Below, piece by piece: positions 18,002 through 26,435 of a DNA stretch of 64,000 bases. Each line of letters starts with the position of its first letter. The first letter of the stretch is position 1. Under the pieces are notes generated by a model, which had not been told where the DNA came from, did not search any database, and saw only the letters and a list, made by a program, of their open reading frames with translations. A program made the translations under genes and the position numbers. The stretch is from Delftia sp. PS-11 (GTDB taxonomy: Bacteria; Pseudomonadota; Gammaproteobacteria; Burkholderiales; Burkholderiaceae_C): the NCBI RefSeq assembly GCF_029870285.1, contig NZ_JACSYA010000014.1, positions 1 through 64,000 of the forward strand, given 5' to 3'.

Positions 18002-18760
18002 ATGTACGCAGTCAGTGTGGTGTTTTTCGTTTTGAGTGGTTTTGTTGTTTATCTTTCTCTCAATTATCCGGAAATAAGAAATAAAGATCCAAATATATTT
18101 ATTGCTGCAGCTGGTGTTCTGGTATTTTTTGGCGTATTCATGCTTGTTTGCGCCATGTTTACGGCAAAGTCAAGAACAAAAATTTTTGAAATCCACGAAA
18201 AAGGTATCTTGTGCATCAATAATAACGAAATAAAATATACGCCGTTTGGTGATATAGAGGATGTTTATTTATTCAGGTCTGGAAAGACTGGTAAGTTGGT
18301 CAACAATCTTGCATACCGTAGAAATTCCAAGCATGAATTCGAATGGATACATTTTGGGTTGAAGGATTTTTGGGGGTTCAGGGAGGAATTTTCCGCCAGG
18401 CATGTCAGTGAGAGATTGCCAAAAATCATAAAATCTTTGGAATCTGGCGAGGCGGTCACCTTTCACTATCTCAGTACGAAAGAATTTTGGAAAAAGCGGG
18501 TTGTGGGCAATTTTTTGAAGATTTCTACTTCGCCTATCCATCTGACAATGAATGAGATGGATGTGGGTGGTGAAAAATGCCTTATGAATGAAATTAACCG
18601 CGTTCCATTAAATCGCTCGGGTAAAAATATCACCATCAAAAACAAAAAAGGCCGTAAAATTTTTTCAACAATGGCTTTCAGTATCATCAGTCTTGATCTA
18701 TTTGTTCATACGATCGATTTCATCATTGAAAACCATCGGACTGCTGCCCGTTCTTCCTGA
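18002..18760 (+). CDS. Orphan membrane-anchored protein, AT-rich, possibly frameshifted at its 5' end
   Basis: 252 residues, unrecognised. Two hydrophobic segments (about residues 2-20 and 31-52) are followed by a soluble, Lys/Ile/Phe-rich domain with no known motif; the topology resembles PH-like or YcxB-like stress-associated membrane proteins, but this is only a resemblance. Base use is strongly AT-rich, unlike all neighbours, which suggests horizontal acquisition. The start at 18002 has a poor ribosome site. A better one (GAGGAA, 7-8 bases before ATG 17922) begins a frame encoding MQIHEVGDFSKD...RAVIF that runs into this frame if two bases are removed from TATATG at 17999-18004. So either the gene starts at 18002, or it is a 2-bp frameshift of a protein about 26 residues longer. 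Confidence 0.55.
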   Translation: MYAVSVVFFVLSGFVVYLSLNYPEIRNKDPNIFIAAAGVLVFFGVFMLVCAMFTAKSRTKIFEIHEKGILCINNNEIKYTPFGDIEDVYLFRSGKTGKLVNNLAYRRNSKHEFEWIHFGLKDFWGFREEFSARHVSERLPKIIKSLESGEAVTFHYLSTKEFWKKRVVGNFLKISTSPIHLTMNEMDVGGEKCLMNEINRVPLNRSGKNITIKNKKGRKIFSTMAFSIISLDLFVHTIDFIIENHRTAARSS

Positions 18761-18790
18761 GAGGATGACGGGCATGAATGTGGCCAGGAT

Positions 18791-19073
18791 TCAATAAAAC
18801 CAGCGCGCCGGCACCATGACCAGTGCAGGAAACATGATGAACAGCAGCAAAAGCACGGCCTGGGCAATGAGAAAAGGCCATACGCCGCGCGTCACGCGGC
18901 CCAGGTCCGCGCGCCACGCCGGCCACGACGTTGAGCACGGTGCCCACGGGGGGCGTGAGCAGGCCGATGGCGTTGTTCATGATGAAAGCACGCCGAAGTA
19001 GATCGGATCGATGCCGGCCTGTTTGACCAGGGGCATCAGCACGGGTAATGTCAGGACCTCAAAGAGTGTCGTG
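18791..19073 (-). pseudogene. Remnant of TRAP transporter large permease (DctM), 3' end only
   Basis: Read on the minus strand, three consecutive frames give TLFEVLTLPVLMPLVKQAG-IDPIYFGVL, then MNNAIGLLTPPVGTVLNVV-AGVAR, then LGRVTRGVWPFLIAQAVLL through LVMVPARWFY and a stop. These are the last hundred or so residues of DctM, broken by one frameshift near 18980 and another near 18910, and missing everything upstream of about 19073. It lies directly downstream of the sugar-acid gene cluster on the same strand, suggesting that the cluster once had a TRAP transporter. Confidence 0.8.
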
Positions 19074-19104
19074 CAGTGTCCAGCGCAAGCTGAAGAAGCG
19101 GGCC

Positions 19105-20034
19105 TCAGCCCGCCCAGCGCAGCACCAGCGGATCGAGCCGACGCGCGATGTCGATGAGCTGGCGGCGCACCTCGGGGTGCATGGGGGGCCAGGGCGCGCG
19201 CGGCGCATCGCAGGCGATGACGCCGCCTTCCTTCATCAGCGCCTTGGCGGCCAGAAAGCCTGCCTGGCGGTTTTCGTGGTTGATCAGCGGCAGCCAGCGC
19301 TGGTATTGGGCAAAGGCCTTGTCCTTGTCGCCCGCGCGGTGCGCTTCGATGATGGGGCGGATGCCATCGGCAAAGCCGCCGCCCGTCATGGCGCCGGTGG
19401 CACCGGCCTCCAGGTCGGCCAGCAGGGTGATGGCTTCCTCGCCGTCCCAGGGGCCCTCGATGGCATCACCGCCCAGGGCGATCAGCTCGCGCAGCTTGCC
19501 GGCAGCGCCCGCAGTCTCCATCTTGAAGTAGCTCACCTGCTCGATTTCGCGGGCCATGCGCGCCAGGAATGCGGGCGGCAGCGGCGTGCCGGCGGCTGGC
19601 GCATCCTGCACCATGATAGGAATGGCAATGGCATCGGACACGGCCTGGAAGAAGCCATGGATCTGGGCCTCGCCGAAGCGGAAGGTGGCGCCGTGGTAGG
19701 GCGGCATGACCATCACCATGGCTGCGCCCATGTCCTGTGCGCGGCGGCTGCGCTCGGCGCAGATGTGCGACGAGGTGTGGGTGGTGGTGACGATGACGGG
19801 CACGCGGCCTGCGACATGCTCCAGCGCCGTGCGCGTGAGGATCTCGCGCTCTTCGTCAGCCAGCAGGAACTGCTCGGAGAAGTTGGCCAGGATGCACAGG
19901 CCGTCCACGCCGGAGTCGATCATGAAATCCAGGCAGCGCCGCTGGCTGGCCAGGTCCAGCGTGCCGTCTTCGTGGAACGTGGTGGGTACGACGGGAAAGA
20001 TGCCGCTGTAGCGGGGCCGCGAAAGTCCGGGCAT
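19105..20034 (-). CDS. DapA-family (class I) aldolase/lyase of a sugar-acid pathway
   Basis: 309 residues, a complete TIM-barrel protein of the dihydrodipicolinate synthase / N-acetylneuraminate lyase family. The Schiff-base lysine is Lys171 in SYFKMETAG, and Tyr113 in VMPPYHGAT fits the catalytic tyrosine. GFFQAVSDA and GATGAMTGGG are further family features. The neighbour dehydratase indicates that it acts on a 2-keto-3-deoxy sugar acid (retro-aldol cleavage or dehydration-type reaction) and not in lysine synthesis. It is last in a four-gene minus-strand operon. The frame is open to 20304, but ATG 20034 gives the normal length. Confidence 0.8.
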   Translation of the reverse strand: MPGLSRPRYSGIFPVVPTTFHEDGTLDLASQRRCLDFMIDSGVDGLCILANFSEQFLLADEEREILTRTALEHVAGRVPVIVTTTHTSSHICAERSRRAQDMGAAMVMVMPPYHGATFRFGEAQIHGFFQAVSDAIAIPIMVQDAPAAGTPLPPAFLARMAREIEQVSYFKMETAGAAGKLRELIALGGDAIEGPWDGEEAITLLADLEAGATGAMTGGGFADGIRPIIEAHRAGDKDKAFAQYQRWLPLINHENRQAGFLAAKALMKEGGVIACDAPRAPWPPMHPEVRRQLIDIARRLDPLVLRWAG

Positions 20035-20045
20035 GGCGTGCTTCC

Positions 20046-21218
20046 TCACTCGGTGATGCGGAACTGGTCCAGGTACCCGGTCTTGAGCGTCAGGCCCAGG
20101 CCCGGCACATCGTCGCGCAGCTGCAGGAACCCGTTGTCGGCAATGGGCTCTCCATCGAAGATGTACCAGAACAGCTCGTTGCCCACCTCCACGTCGAAGA
20201 TGGGGAAATACTCGGCCATGGGCGATGCCAGCGTGCTCATGGTCAGGTGGTAATTGTGCATCTGGCCGGCATGTGGAATCACGGGGACGCTGAAGGCTTC
20301 GCACAGCGCATTGATCTTGTGCGCGGCCGTGATGCCGCCGACGCGGTTGGTGTCGTACTGCACGACGCTGACGGCTTTCTTGTCCAGCAGCTGCTTGAAG
20401 CCGTAGAGGCTGAACTCATGCTCGCCGCCCGAGATGGGGATGATGCCCATCTGGTTGAGTTCGGCATAGCCGTCGATGTCGTCGGCAATCACGGGCTCTT
20501 CCAGCCAGCGCGGCTCGAACCGGGCCAGCTTGGGCAGCATGCGCTTGGCGTACTCCAGATTCCAGCCCATGTAGCACTCCAGCATCAGGTCGGTGTCGTA
20601 GCCGATGACTTCGCGTATGGCCTCGACGGACTTGAGGTTCTCGCGCATGCCTTCCTGCAGATGGGCCGGGCCGTAGCCGAAGCGCATCTTGAAGGCCTTG
20701 AAGCCCTGGTCCAAAAACTTTTGTGCCTCTTCCTGCATGGCCTTGAGGTCCGTGCGGTAGAGCTTGCTGTAGTAGCAGGGGATTTTTTCCTTGGTGCGCC
20801 CGCCCAGCAGCTTGAACACCGGCTTGTTGACCGATTTGCCCAGGATGTCCCAGAGGGCCAGATCCACGGCGGAGATGGCGGCCATGGTCACGCCCTTGCG
20901 GCCCCATGCGTGGGTGGCGCGGTACATGCGCTGCCACAGGTATTCGTAATCCCACGGGTCATGGCCGATGACCAGGGGCGCCAGGTATTCATCGATGATG
21001 GCCTTGGCAATGCGCGGCGCCAGCGCCACGTTGCCCAGGCCGACGATGCCGTCATCGGTCTCGATCTCGACCACGGTCCAGGAATGGAAGCGGAAGGTGG
21101 CCATGGTTTCCTGCGGTGCATACAGCAGATCCATGGCGTTGGAGCAGAAGTTGCCCTGGGGCGGCACGGTCTTGCCTTGCCATTCGTAGACGCGAGCGCG
21201 GACGGATTTGATTTTCAT
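20046..21218 (-). CDS. Enolase-superfamily sugar-acid dehydratase, rhamnonate-dehydratase-like
   Basis: 390 residues. The N-terminal capping domain (to about 120) and modified TIM barrel are intact. Candidate catalytic elements are FKAFKMRFG (Lys), [14 protein letters not shown] and GGEHE (the metal-binding acids) and the [10 protein letters not shown] histidines. In rhamnonate dehydratases the first metal ligand is usually Asp; here the aligned position is Glu. The pattern around GGEHE and the terminal histidine-rich loop is closest to the L-rhamnonate dehydratase group. It probably removes water from an aldonic acid to give a 2-keto-3-deoxy acid for the adjacent aldolase. It is 11 bases upstream of that gene. 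Confidence 0.8.
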   Translation of the reverse strand: MKIKSVRARVYEWQGKTVPPQGNFCSNAMDLLYAPQETMATFRFHSWTVVEIETDDGIVGLGNVALAPRIAKAIIDEYLAPLVIGHDPWDYEYLWQRMYRATHAWGRKGVTMAAISAVDLALWDILGKSVNKPVFKLLGGRTKEKIPCYYSKLYRTDLKAMQEEAQKFLDQGFKAFKMRFGYGPAHLQEGMRENLKSVEAIREVIGYDTDLMLECYMGWNLEYAKRMLPKLARFEPRWLEEPVIADDIDGYAELNQMGIIPISGGEHEFSLYGFKQLLDKKAVSVVQYDTNRVGGITAAHKINALCEAFSVPVIPHAGQMHNYHLTMSTLASPMAEYFPIFDVEVGNELFWYIFDGEPIADNGFLQLRDDVPGLGLTLKTGYLDQFRITE

Positions 21219-21244
21219 GGTGTGGGTCGGTGGAGCGTGAGGTA

Positions 21245-22303
21245 TTACGGCAGGCGTGCCGCACCCATGCGGCAGGCGATCAGAAAGGCTTGCCAGGTGG
21301 CTTCGACGCTGGCCTTGCCCTGGCCTGCGATGTCGTAGGCCGTGCCGTGGGCTGGCGTGGTGATGGGCACTGGCAGGCCGCCCTGGACGGTGACGCCGCG
21401 CGAGAAGCCCATCAGCTTGATGGCGATCTGGCCCTGGTCGTGGTACATGGTCACAATGGCCTGGTATTCGCCGGCCTGGGCCTTGAGGAAGATGGTGTCG
21501 GCCGGGAAGGGGCCATGGAAGGGCGCAGGCGTGGGCCAGTCGCGGGCCTGCAGCGCGCGCACGGCGGGCGCGATGATGTCGATCTCCTCGCGGCCGCAGG
21601 TGCCGCCGTCACCGTTGTGCGGGTTGAAGCCTGCGATGGCCACCCTGGGCTGCGCCACGCCGCTGTCCAGCAGCGAGCGGTAGATCAGCTCGGCTGCCTG
21701 CATGATGCGCTCCACGCTCAGGTAGCTGGCCACGTCCTTCAGGGGCACATGCGAGGAGATGCGCGAGGTCCATAGCCCGCCCAGCGTGTTGAACTCGCAA
21801 AAGTAGCTGCTCACGCCCAGGTAGTCGGCGAAGTGGTGCATTTCGTCTTCATGGCGCAGCCCCCCCAGCTTCATGGCCTGCTTGTTCAGCGGGGCAAAGC
21901 AGATGGCATCGATCTGGCCGGCCTTGGCCGCATCCATGCACCGGTTCAGCACCTGCAGCACCGAGCGGCCGCCTGCCGCCTCGGCCTGGCCCGGATGCAC
22001 GGCCTCGGGCGCCACGGTGTCCATGGCCAGAAAGGCAGGCCGTGGACCGCCAGGGCGGCCCTCGCCAGGGCGACCCTCGCAAGGGCGACCCCGCACTTCG
22101 GCGAAGCTGGCAATGTCGTCGGTGGCGACCTGAACGCCAGCGATGCGCTGGCCCTGCTGCCACAGCCAGCGGTCGCCTGCCAGCACGATGCTGGCGTGCT
22201 GCATGGCCTCGGGCCGCGCCAGCAGGCGGGCTATCAGCTCGGCGCCGATGCCGGCGGGATCGCCCAGGGTCAGTGCGACGACGGGGAGTTCGGAAGAAGG
22301 CAT
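21245..22303 (-). CDS. PdxA-family (PdxA2-like) 4-phosphate dehydrogenase
   Basis: 352 residues. [43 protein letters not shown] and [15 protein letters not shown] are the PdxA signatures, including the His/Asp metal ligands. Classical PdxA oxidises 4-hydroxythreonine 4-phosphate in vitamin B6 synthesis; PdxA2-type paralogues sit in carbon-source operons and act on phosphorylated four-carbon acids. The operon setting argues for the latter. The usual DUF1537 kinase partner is not in this window. An Arg-Gly-Pro-Glu-rich insertion near residues 70-86 is encoded by a 15-bp tandem repeat. It lies 8 bases downstream of the Bug receptor gene. Confidence 0.8.
   Translation of the reverse strand: MPSSELPVVALTLGDPAGIGAELIARLLARPEAMQHASIVLAGDRWLWQQGQRIAGVQVATDDIASFAEVRGRPCEGRPGEGRPGGPRPAFLAMDTVAPEAVHPGQAEAAGGRSVLQVLNRCMDAAKAGQIDAICFAPLNKQAMKLGGLRHEDEMHHFADYLGVSSYFCEFNTLGGLWTSRISSHVPLKDVASYLSVERIMQAAELIYRSLLDSGVAQPRVAIAGFNPHNGDGGTCGREEIDIIAPAVRALQARDWPTPAPFHGPFPADTIFLKAQAGEYQAIVTMYHDQGQIAIKLMGFSRGVTVQGGLPVPITTPAHGTAYDIAGQGKASVEATWQAFLIACRMGAARLP
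22051..22095 (-). repeat. Three tandem 15-bp units inside the pdxA-like gene
   Basis: Three successive 15-base units on the plus strand (22051-22065, 22066-22080, 22081-22095) share the core AGGGCGACCCTCGC with few changes. Because the unit is a multiple of three it keeps the frame and encodes repeated E-G-R-P-G-like pentads on the minus strand. This is an in-frame expansion and is probably a surface loop. Confidence 0.8.
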
Positions 22304-22310
22304 AGGCAGC

Positions 22311-23273
22311 TCAGTCGATCTTGATCTGGTTCTTGCGGATGATTTCGCCGAAACGCTGGTATTCGGCGTTGTGGAAGGCGATGAACTCGGGCTGGCCCAT
22401 GGGCTGCAGCTCCGCGCCTACTGCCTCCAGGCGGGTGCGCGTCTCTGGCATGGCCAGCACCTTGTTGACTTCGTCGTGCACCCTGGCCTGCACGGCCCTG
22501 GGCGTGGCAGCGGGCATGTAGATGCCGTACCAGGCGCCGATCTCCACGCCGGGCACGCCTGCCTCGGCCAGCGTGGGCACCTGGGGCAGCTGGGGGTTGC
22601 GCCTGGCAGAGGTCACGCCCAGCGCGCGCAGCTTGCCGGCCTTGATCTGCCCCAGCACCGAGGGCATGGTGTCGAAACTCATCTGGACCTGGCCGCTGAC
22701 CAGGTCCACCAGGGCTGCAGCGCTGCCTTTGTAGGGCACATGGGTGAGTTCTATGCCTGCTGCGTCCTTGAACATCTCGGCCGCGATGTGCTGGGTGCTG
22801 CCTGTGCCGCTGCTGGCGAAGTTGATTTTTCCCGGCTCCTTCTTGGCCAGGGCGACCAGGGCCTGGACCGAAGTGGCCGACAGGCTGTTGCCGACCACCA
22901 GCACATTAGGCACCGTGCCCACGAAGGCCACGGGCACGAGGTCGCGGTTGTTGTCGTAGCCCAGCTTGAGCAGATGCGGCGCGATGGCGTGGGCGGTGAC
23001 TACGCCCATGACCATGGTGTGGCCGTCGGTGGATTTGGCGGTCATGTCCACGGCCAGCGTGTTGGAGACGCCGGGGCGGTTTTCCACGACGACCGGCTGA
23101 CGCAGCAAGGGGGCCAGCCGGTCGGCCACGGCACGGGCCATGGCGTCGGTGCCGCCACCCGGCGCCGAGCCCACGAGCATGCGCAGCGGCCTTGTGGGCC
23201 ATTCAGGCGTGGTTTGTGCGAGTGCGATGCCGGGCAGCAGGGCGGCTGCGGCCAGCAGGGTGCGGCGTTGCAT
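22311..23273 (-). CDS. Bug-family (tripartite tricarboxylate) solute-binding protein
   Basis: 320 residues. The signal peptide MQRRTLLAAAALLPGIALA is followed by the Bug receptor sequence: WPTRPLRMLVGSAPGGGTD, VVVENRPG and YGIYMPAATPRA. These periplasmic proteins bind organic acids; most in betaproteobacteria have no linked membrane subunits. None are present here, so it would rely on a transporter elsewhere or act as a sensor. It starts the minus-strand operon that continues with pdxA2, dehydratase and aldolase, and is divergent from a LysR gene about 115 bases away. Confidence 0.88.
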   Translation of the reverse strand: MQRRTLLAAAALLPGIALAQTTPEWPTRPLRMLVGSAPGGGTDAMARAVADRLAPLLRQPVVVENRPGVSNTLAVDMTAKSTDGHTMVMGVVTAHAIAPHLLKLGYDNNRDLVPVAFVGTVPNVLVVGNSLSATSVQALVALAKKEPGKINFASSGTGSTQHIAAEMFKDAAGIELTHVPYKGSAAALVDLVSGQVQMSFDTMPSVLGQIKAGKLRALGVTSARRNPQLPQVPTLAEAGVPGVEIGAWYGIYMPAATPRAVQARVHDEVNKVLAMPETRTRLEAVGAELQPMGQPEFIAFHNAEYQRFGEIIRKNQIKID

Positions 23274-23318
23274 GTCTTGTCTCCGGTGCTTTTGTTGTGC
23301 AGGGATCGTAGACAGCCG

Positions 23319-23373
23319 ATTGATTGCCGTAAACTGAAAGTTACTGATGAATCAATAACCCTTGGTAATCAAT
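23319..23373. promoter_or_regulatory. Probable LysR operator in the divergent intergenic region
   Basis: The repeated, partly inverted heptamers ATTGATT (23319-23325), AATCAAT (23350-23356) and AATCAA (23367-23372) lie between the divergent Bug-receptor and LysR starts. AT-rich inverted motifs in that position are typical for LysR binding (T-N11-A). This is inference from pattern only. Confidence 0.45.
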
Positions 23374-23388
23374 TTCAGGAATGTTCCT

Positions 23389-24330
23389 ATGGGCTCCATT
23401 GACCGCAAGGACAGCACGCCGCAATTGCTCAACCGCCTGCGCATGCGGCAGGTGGCGCTGATGCTGGCCATTGACGAGCAGGGCACACTGCGCGGCGCAG
23501 CAGCCCAGATGGGGCTGACGCAGCCGGCTGCGACCAAAATGCTGCACGAACTGGAAAGCGCACTGGGCCTGCCCCTGTTCGACCGCGTGGGGCGTGGCCT
23601 GCGGCTGAATGCGGCAGGCGAGCGCGTGACAGGGTATTTCCACCATCTGCGCGGCAGCATGGAATCGCTCAACCGCGAACTGCAGGAGCTGCGCGAGGGC
23701 AGTGCGGGCCGGCTTGTCGTGGGCAGTATCATGGCGGCATCGCCCGGGCGGCTGACCCAGGCGCTGCTGGCGCTCAAGCGCCAATGGCCGCTGCTGTCCA
23801 TCGAGGTGGCGGTGGACACCAGCGACCGGCTGCTCGCCCAACTGTCCGAAGGCGTGCTCGAAGTGGTGGTCGGCCGTCCCACGGCACAGGGCGATACCGC
23901 CCATTTCTTCCAGCCCATCGATGACGAGGCGCTGTCCATCATCGTGGGGCTGGAGCATCCGCTGGCGCAGGCGCGCAGCGTGACGTTCGCCGCCCTGCAG
24001 GCCTATGGCTGGGTGCTGCAGCCTCCGGGCAGCCCGATGCGCACACTGATCGAGCAGGAGTTCCAGGCCCATCGCCTGCCTCTGCCGCGCGGCCTGATCG
24101 AGACCAGCTCCATCCTCACCTCCATGAATCTGGTGCGCAACTCCGACCTCGTGGCCGTGATCCCCCAGGCTGTGGCCCGCGACAATGCCGAGCATGGCAT
24201 GGTGCGCATCCTGCCCTACCGGCTGCAATGCAGCCTGGATGCCTACGGCAGCCTGGTGCGCCGCGACCGGCCGCTGAGCCAGGCCGCTGCACAGTTTCTG
24301 GCGCTGCTGCATGGGGCAGCGGGCGGCTGA
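23389..24330 (+). CDS. LysR-family regulator of the sugar-acid cluster
   Basis: 313 residues. The helix-turn-helix is GTLRGAAAQMGLTQPAATKMLHELE (roughly 33-57), and the pattern QPAATKML is typical of the GbpR/CbbR-like subgroup regulating sugar-acid or aromatic operons. ATG 23389 has AGGA 8 bases upstream; TTG 23362 is in frame but less likely. Divergent from the four-gene operon, it is the natural candidate for its control. Confidence 0.85.
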   Translation: MGSIDRKDSTPQLLNRLRMRQVALMLAIDEQGTLRGAAAQMGLTQPAATKMLHELESALGLPLFDRVGRGLRLNAAGERVTGYFHHLRGSMESLNRELQELREGSAGRLVVGSIMAASPGRLTQALLALKRQWPLLSIEVAVDTSDRLLAQLSEGVLEVVVGRPTAQGDTAHFFQPIDDEALSIIVGLEHPLAQARSVTFAALQAYGWVLQPPGSPMRTLIEQEFQAHRLPLPRGLIETSSILTSMNLVRNSDLVAVIPQAVARDNAEHGMVRILPYRLQCSLDAYGSLVRRDRPLSQAAAQFLALLHGAAGG

Positions 24331-24378
24331 GTCGGATGGCGCAGGCCGCCATGGATGCCCTGGAGCTGGCGGTCTGTA

Positions 24379-25461
24379 TCAGCCGGCTGCTGCCGAGGCC
24401 ACGCCGAAGTCCGTGCTGTCGGCCTGCGTGCCATCATCGAAGACCAGCCGGCGCTCGGGCCAGCGCATGGCAGCGAGCTTGAAGCGCAGCTGCGGGTCCT
24501 CGCCGGCCAGGCGGGCGTTCCAGCGGCCGCCGACCGAGTAGTCCACGCAAAACACATTGCCGCGCCGCCCATGCCAGGACAGCGGCCCGGTCTGGCCGAA
24601 CAGGTTCTCCGCCTGTGCGCCGTGGAACGAAGGACCACCGAGGTTCAGCCTGCGCCAGTAGTGGCCTACGACCACGGCCTGCGCATCCTCGTACTCGTTC
24701 CACCAGGCCACGCGCTCCACGAAGCGCCACTTGCCGCCCGCGTAGAAGGGGTTGCGGCATTCGCGCTCCACGCCCGAGGTCAGCACCTTGAGTGGGTTGA
24801 CCATGGCCTTGGCCAGTTCGCTTTCGCTGTGCGCTGGCAAGAAGGGCGGCAGCCAGTTGCGGTCTTCCAGGTCATGCGGCCATTGGCTGCTTTCCGCGCG
24901 CATGCGTTCGGCAACGCGGTTGACCTGTGCCTGCTGAGCCGCCACAGTTTCGAAGTGGTCGTAGGCGCTGCGGGCGCTGCCCGGCGGCAGCTCGCGCGCC
25001 ATGGCGATCTGCTGCGGGCGCCATGCCGCATGCACGATGCGCAGATCCTCGCGTTCCAAAGCGATAGGCAGGCGCGAGAGCCGGGCCAGCGTCTCGGGAA
25101 TGTCGGCCTGCGGCATGCGCGCAAAGGGCGCGTATTTGGGGGTGTCGGACGAGATGCGGCTGTCGAAGAACCAGCCCGATCCATCCTTGGCATCCTCGCG
25201 CAGCAGATTGATTTCGTGGTTGCCCAGCACGGCCAGCGCATGGCCCGACACCAGCATGGGCAGCACGCGCGCCAGCACGCTGGGGCTGTCAGGCCCCCGG
25301 TCGCAGAAGTCGCCGACAAAGACCAGGCGCCGCCCTTCAGGGTGGCGGCCCAGCGCGTCATAGCCCAGATGCCCCAGCAACTGCTCCAGCGCAAAAGATT
25401 CGCCATGGATATCGCCGACGATGTCGAGCGGGCCGGGGGGCAGGGGCTGGACGAGACTCAT
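24379..25461 (-). CDS. Metallophosphoesterase (PPP/calcineurin-like)
   Basis: 360 residues. The dimetal signature is complete: GDIHG (residues 16-20), VFVGDFCDRGPDS and LAVLGNHE. A C-terminal block, VVVGHYWRR and VFCVDYSVGGR, supplies the remaining His/Asp. It belongs to the bacterial serine/threonine phosphatase or Ap4A-hydrolase-like superfamily; the substrate cannot be stated. It is longer than ApaH (about 280) because of an alpha-helical insertion in the middle. It stands alone between the LysR gene and the inverted-repeat element. Confidence 0.8.
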   Translation of the reverse strand: MSLVQPLPPGPLDIVGDIHGESFALEQLLGHLGYDALGRHPEGRRLVFVGDFCDRGPDSPSVLARVLPMLVSGHALAVLGNHEINLLREDAKDGSGWFFDSRISSDTPKYAPFARMPQADIPETLARLSRLPIALEREDLRIVHAAWRPQQIAMARELPPGSARSAYDHFETVAAQQAQVNRVAERMRAESSQWPHDLEDRNWLPPFLPAHSESELAKAMVNPLKVLTSGVERECRNPFYAGGKWRFVERVAWWNEYEDAQAVVVGHYWRRLNLGGPSFHGAQAENLFGQTGPLSWHGRRGNVFCVDYSVGGRWNARLAGEDPQLRFKLAAMRWPERRLVFDDGTQADSTDFGVASAAAG

Positions 25462-25558
25462 GGCAAGGCGGTCAAAAGGGTAAGGCGCTGGCTGGCAAAA
25501 CCAGCATTATTGACACAGAGCCGTCATGCGCGCCAGTAGCGCATGTGACTGCTGCAGG

Positions 25559-25714
25559 TTTAGAACCGCTAACACAACCCTTGATACGTCGTTGCTTCGC
25601 CGGGGGCGCCCAGCCTTGTCGTACTGGTTGTACTGCCTGCGGCTTGCCGATCGCGGCCCGGCGCCTCGTCTCAACCGCAAATCTTCGATTTGCTGGGTCG
25701 TGTGAGCGGTTCTT
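25559..25714. repeat. About 155-bp element with terminal inverted repeats
   Basis: The left end, GAACCGCTAACACAACCC (25563-25580), and the right end, whose reverse complement reads GAACCGCTCACACGACCC (25695-25712), are inverted copies that differ at two of 18 positions. The interior has further inverted segments (GTACTGGTTGTAC; GGGGGCGCCC). It carries no gene. It directly abuts the folA stop codon. The organisation is that of a MITE-like or REP-like interspersed element that may also end folA transcription. Confidence 0.6.
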
Positions 25715-26213
25715 ATGCGCGCTGCAGCCTCACGAAGTGGTAGGGCAGGCCACCCGCCGAGACGTGGCTGCTGCGCGACACTTCCTGCCATTCGGGGCCC
25801 AATGTGGGCGCGAAGGCATCGCCCTCGTAATCGCGCCCGATTTCGGTCACTTCGATGCTGTCGGCCAGCGGCAGGGCCTGCGCGTAGATCTGGGCGCCGC
25901 CCATGACCCAGACCTGTGCGGATGCCTGCCGCCCCAGCTCCAGCGCCTGTGCAAGGCTGGTTGCGTGCAGCACGCCCGTGGCTGCAGGCTCGGGCTGCCA
26001 GCCCGCCTGGCGTGACACCACGATGTTGGTGCGTCCCGGCAGCGGCCTGAAGCGCGTGGGCAGCGAGTCCCAGGTCTTGCGGCCCATGACCACGGCAGCG
26101 CCCTGGGTCAGTTGCTTGAAGTGCGCCAGATCTTCGGGCAGGTGCCAGGGCATGGCGTTGTCCTTGCCGATGACGCCATTGGCGGCGCGTGCATAAATGA
26201 GATGGATGGCCAT
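25713..26213 (-). CDS. folA: Dihydrofolate reductase
   Basis: 166 residues. Family features are visible in order: HLIYARAANGVIGKDNAMPWHLPEDLAHFK (the acidic active-site residue in PED), VVMGRKTWDSLP, PGRTNIVVSR, WVMGGAQIY, and a final YEGDAFAP stretch. It reduces dihydrofolate with NADPH to keep thymidylate and purine synthesis going. Its TAA stop lies at the very edge of the inverted-repeat element, which may have contributed those bases. thyA, whose reaction produces dihydrofolate, is 2.8 kb upstream on the same strand but not in the same operon. Confidence 0.95.
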   Translation of the reverse strand: MAIHLIYARAANGVIGKDNAMPWHLPEDLAHFKQLTQGAAVVMGRKTWDSLPTRFRPLPGRTNIVVSRQAGWQPEPAATGVLHATSLAQALELGRQASAQVWVMGGAQIYAQALPLADSIEVTEIGRDYEGDAFAPTLGPEWQEVSRSSHVSAGGLPYHFVRLQRA

Positions 26214-26435
26214 AGGGCGGTTCTCTGTGTGTGCGGCACGGCCTCAGGCGGCCACGGGCAGGCCGTCTGACCATCTGGCGGCGGTATTCATTCCACCGCC
26301 CTGCGCCCAAAGAGGCAGGCGGACCGGCGCTTGATCAGCAGTGTCGGATGCATGAAAGGGCACCTGCACAATGGGAGATGCCCTTCCGATTGTCGCGCAT
26401 CGGCAGACAGCGATGGGAGTGTGCGCCAGAACCGG

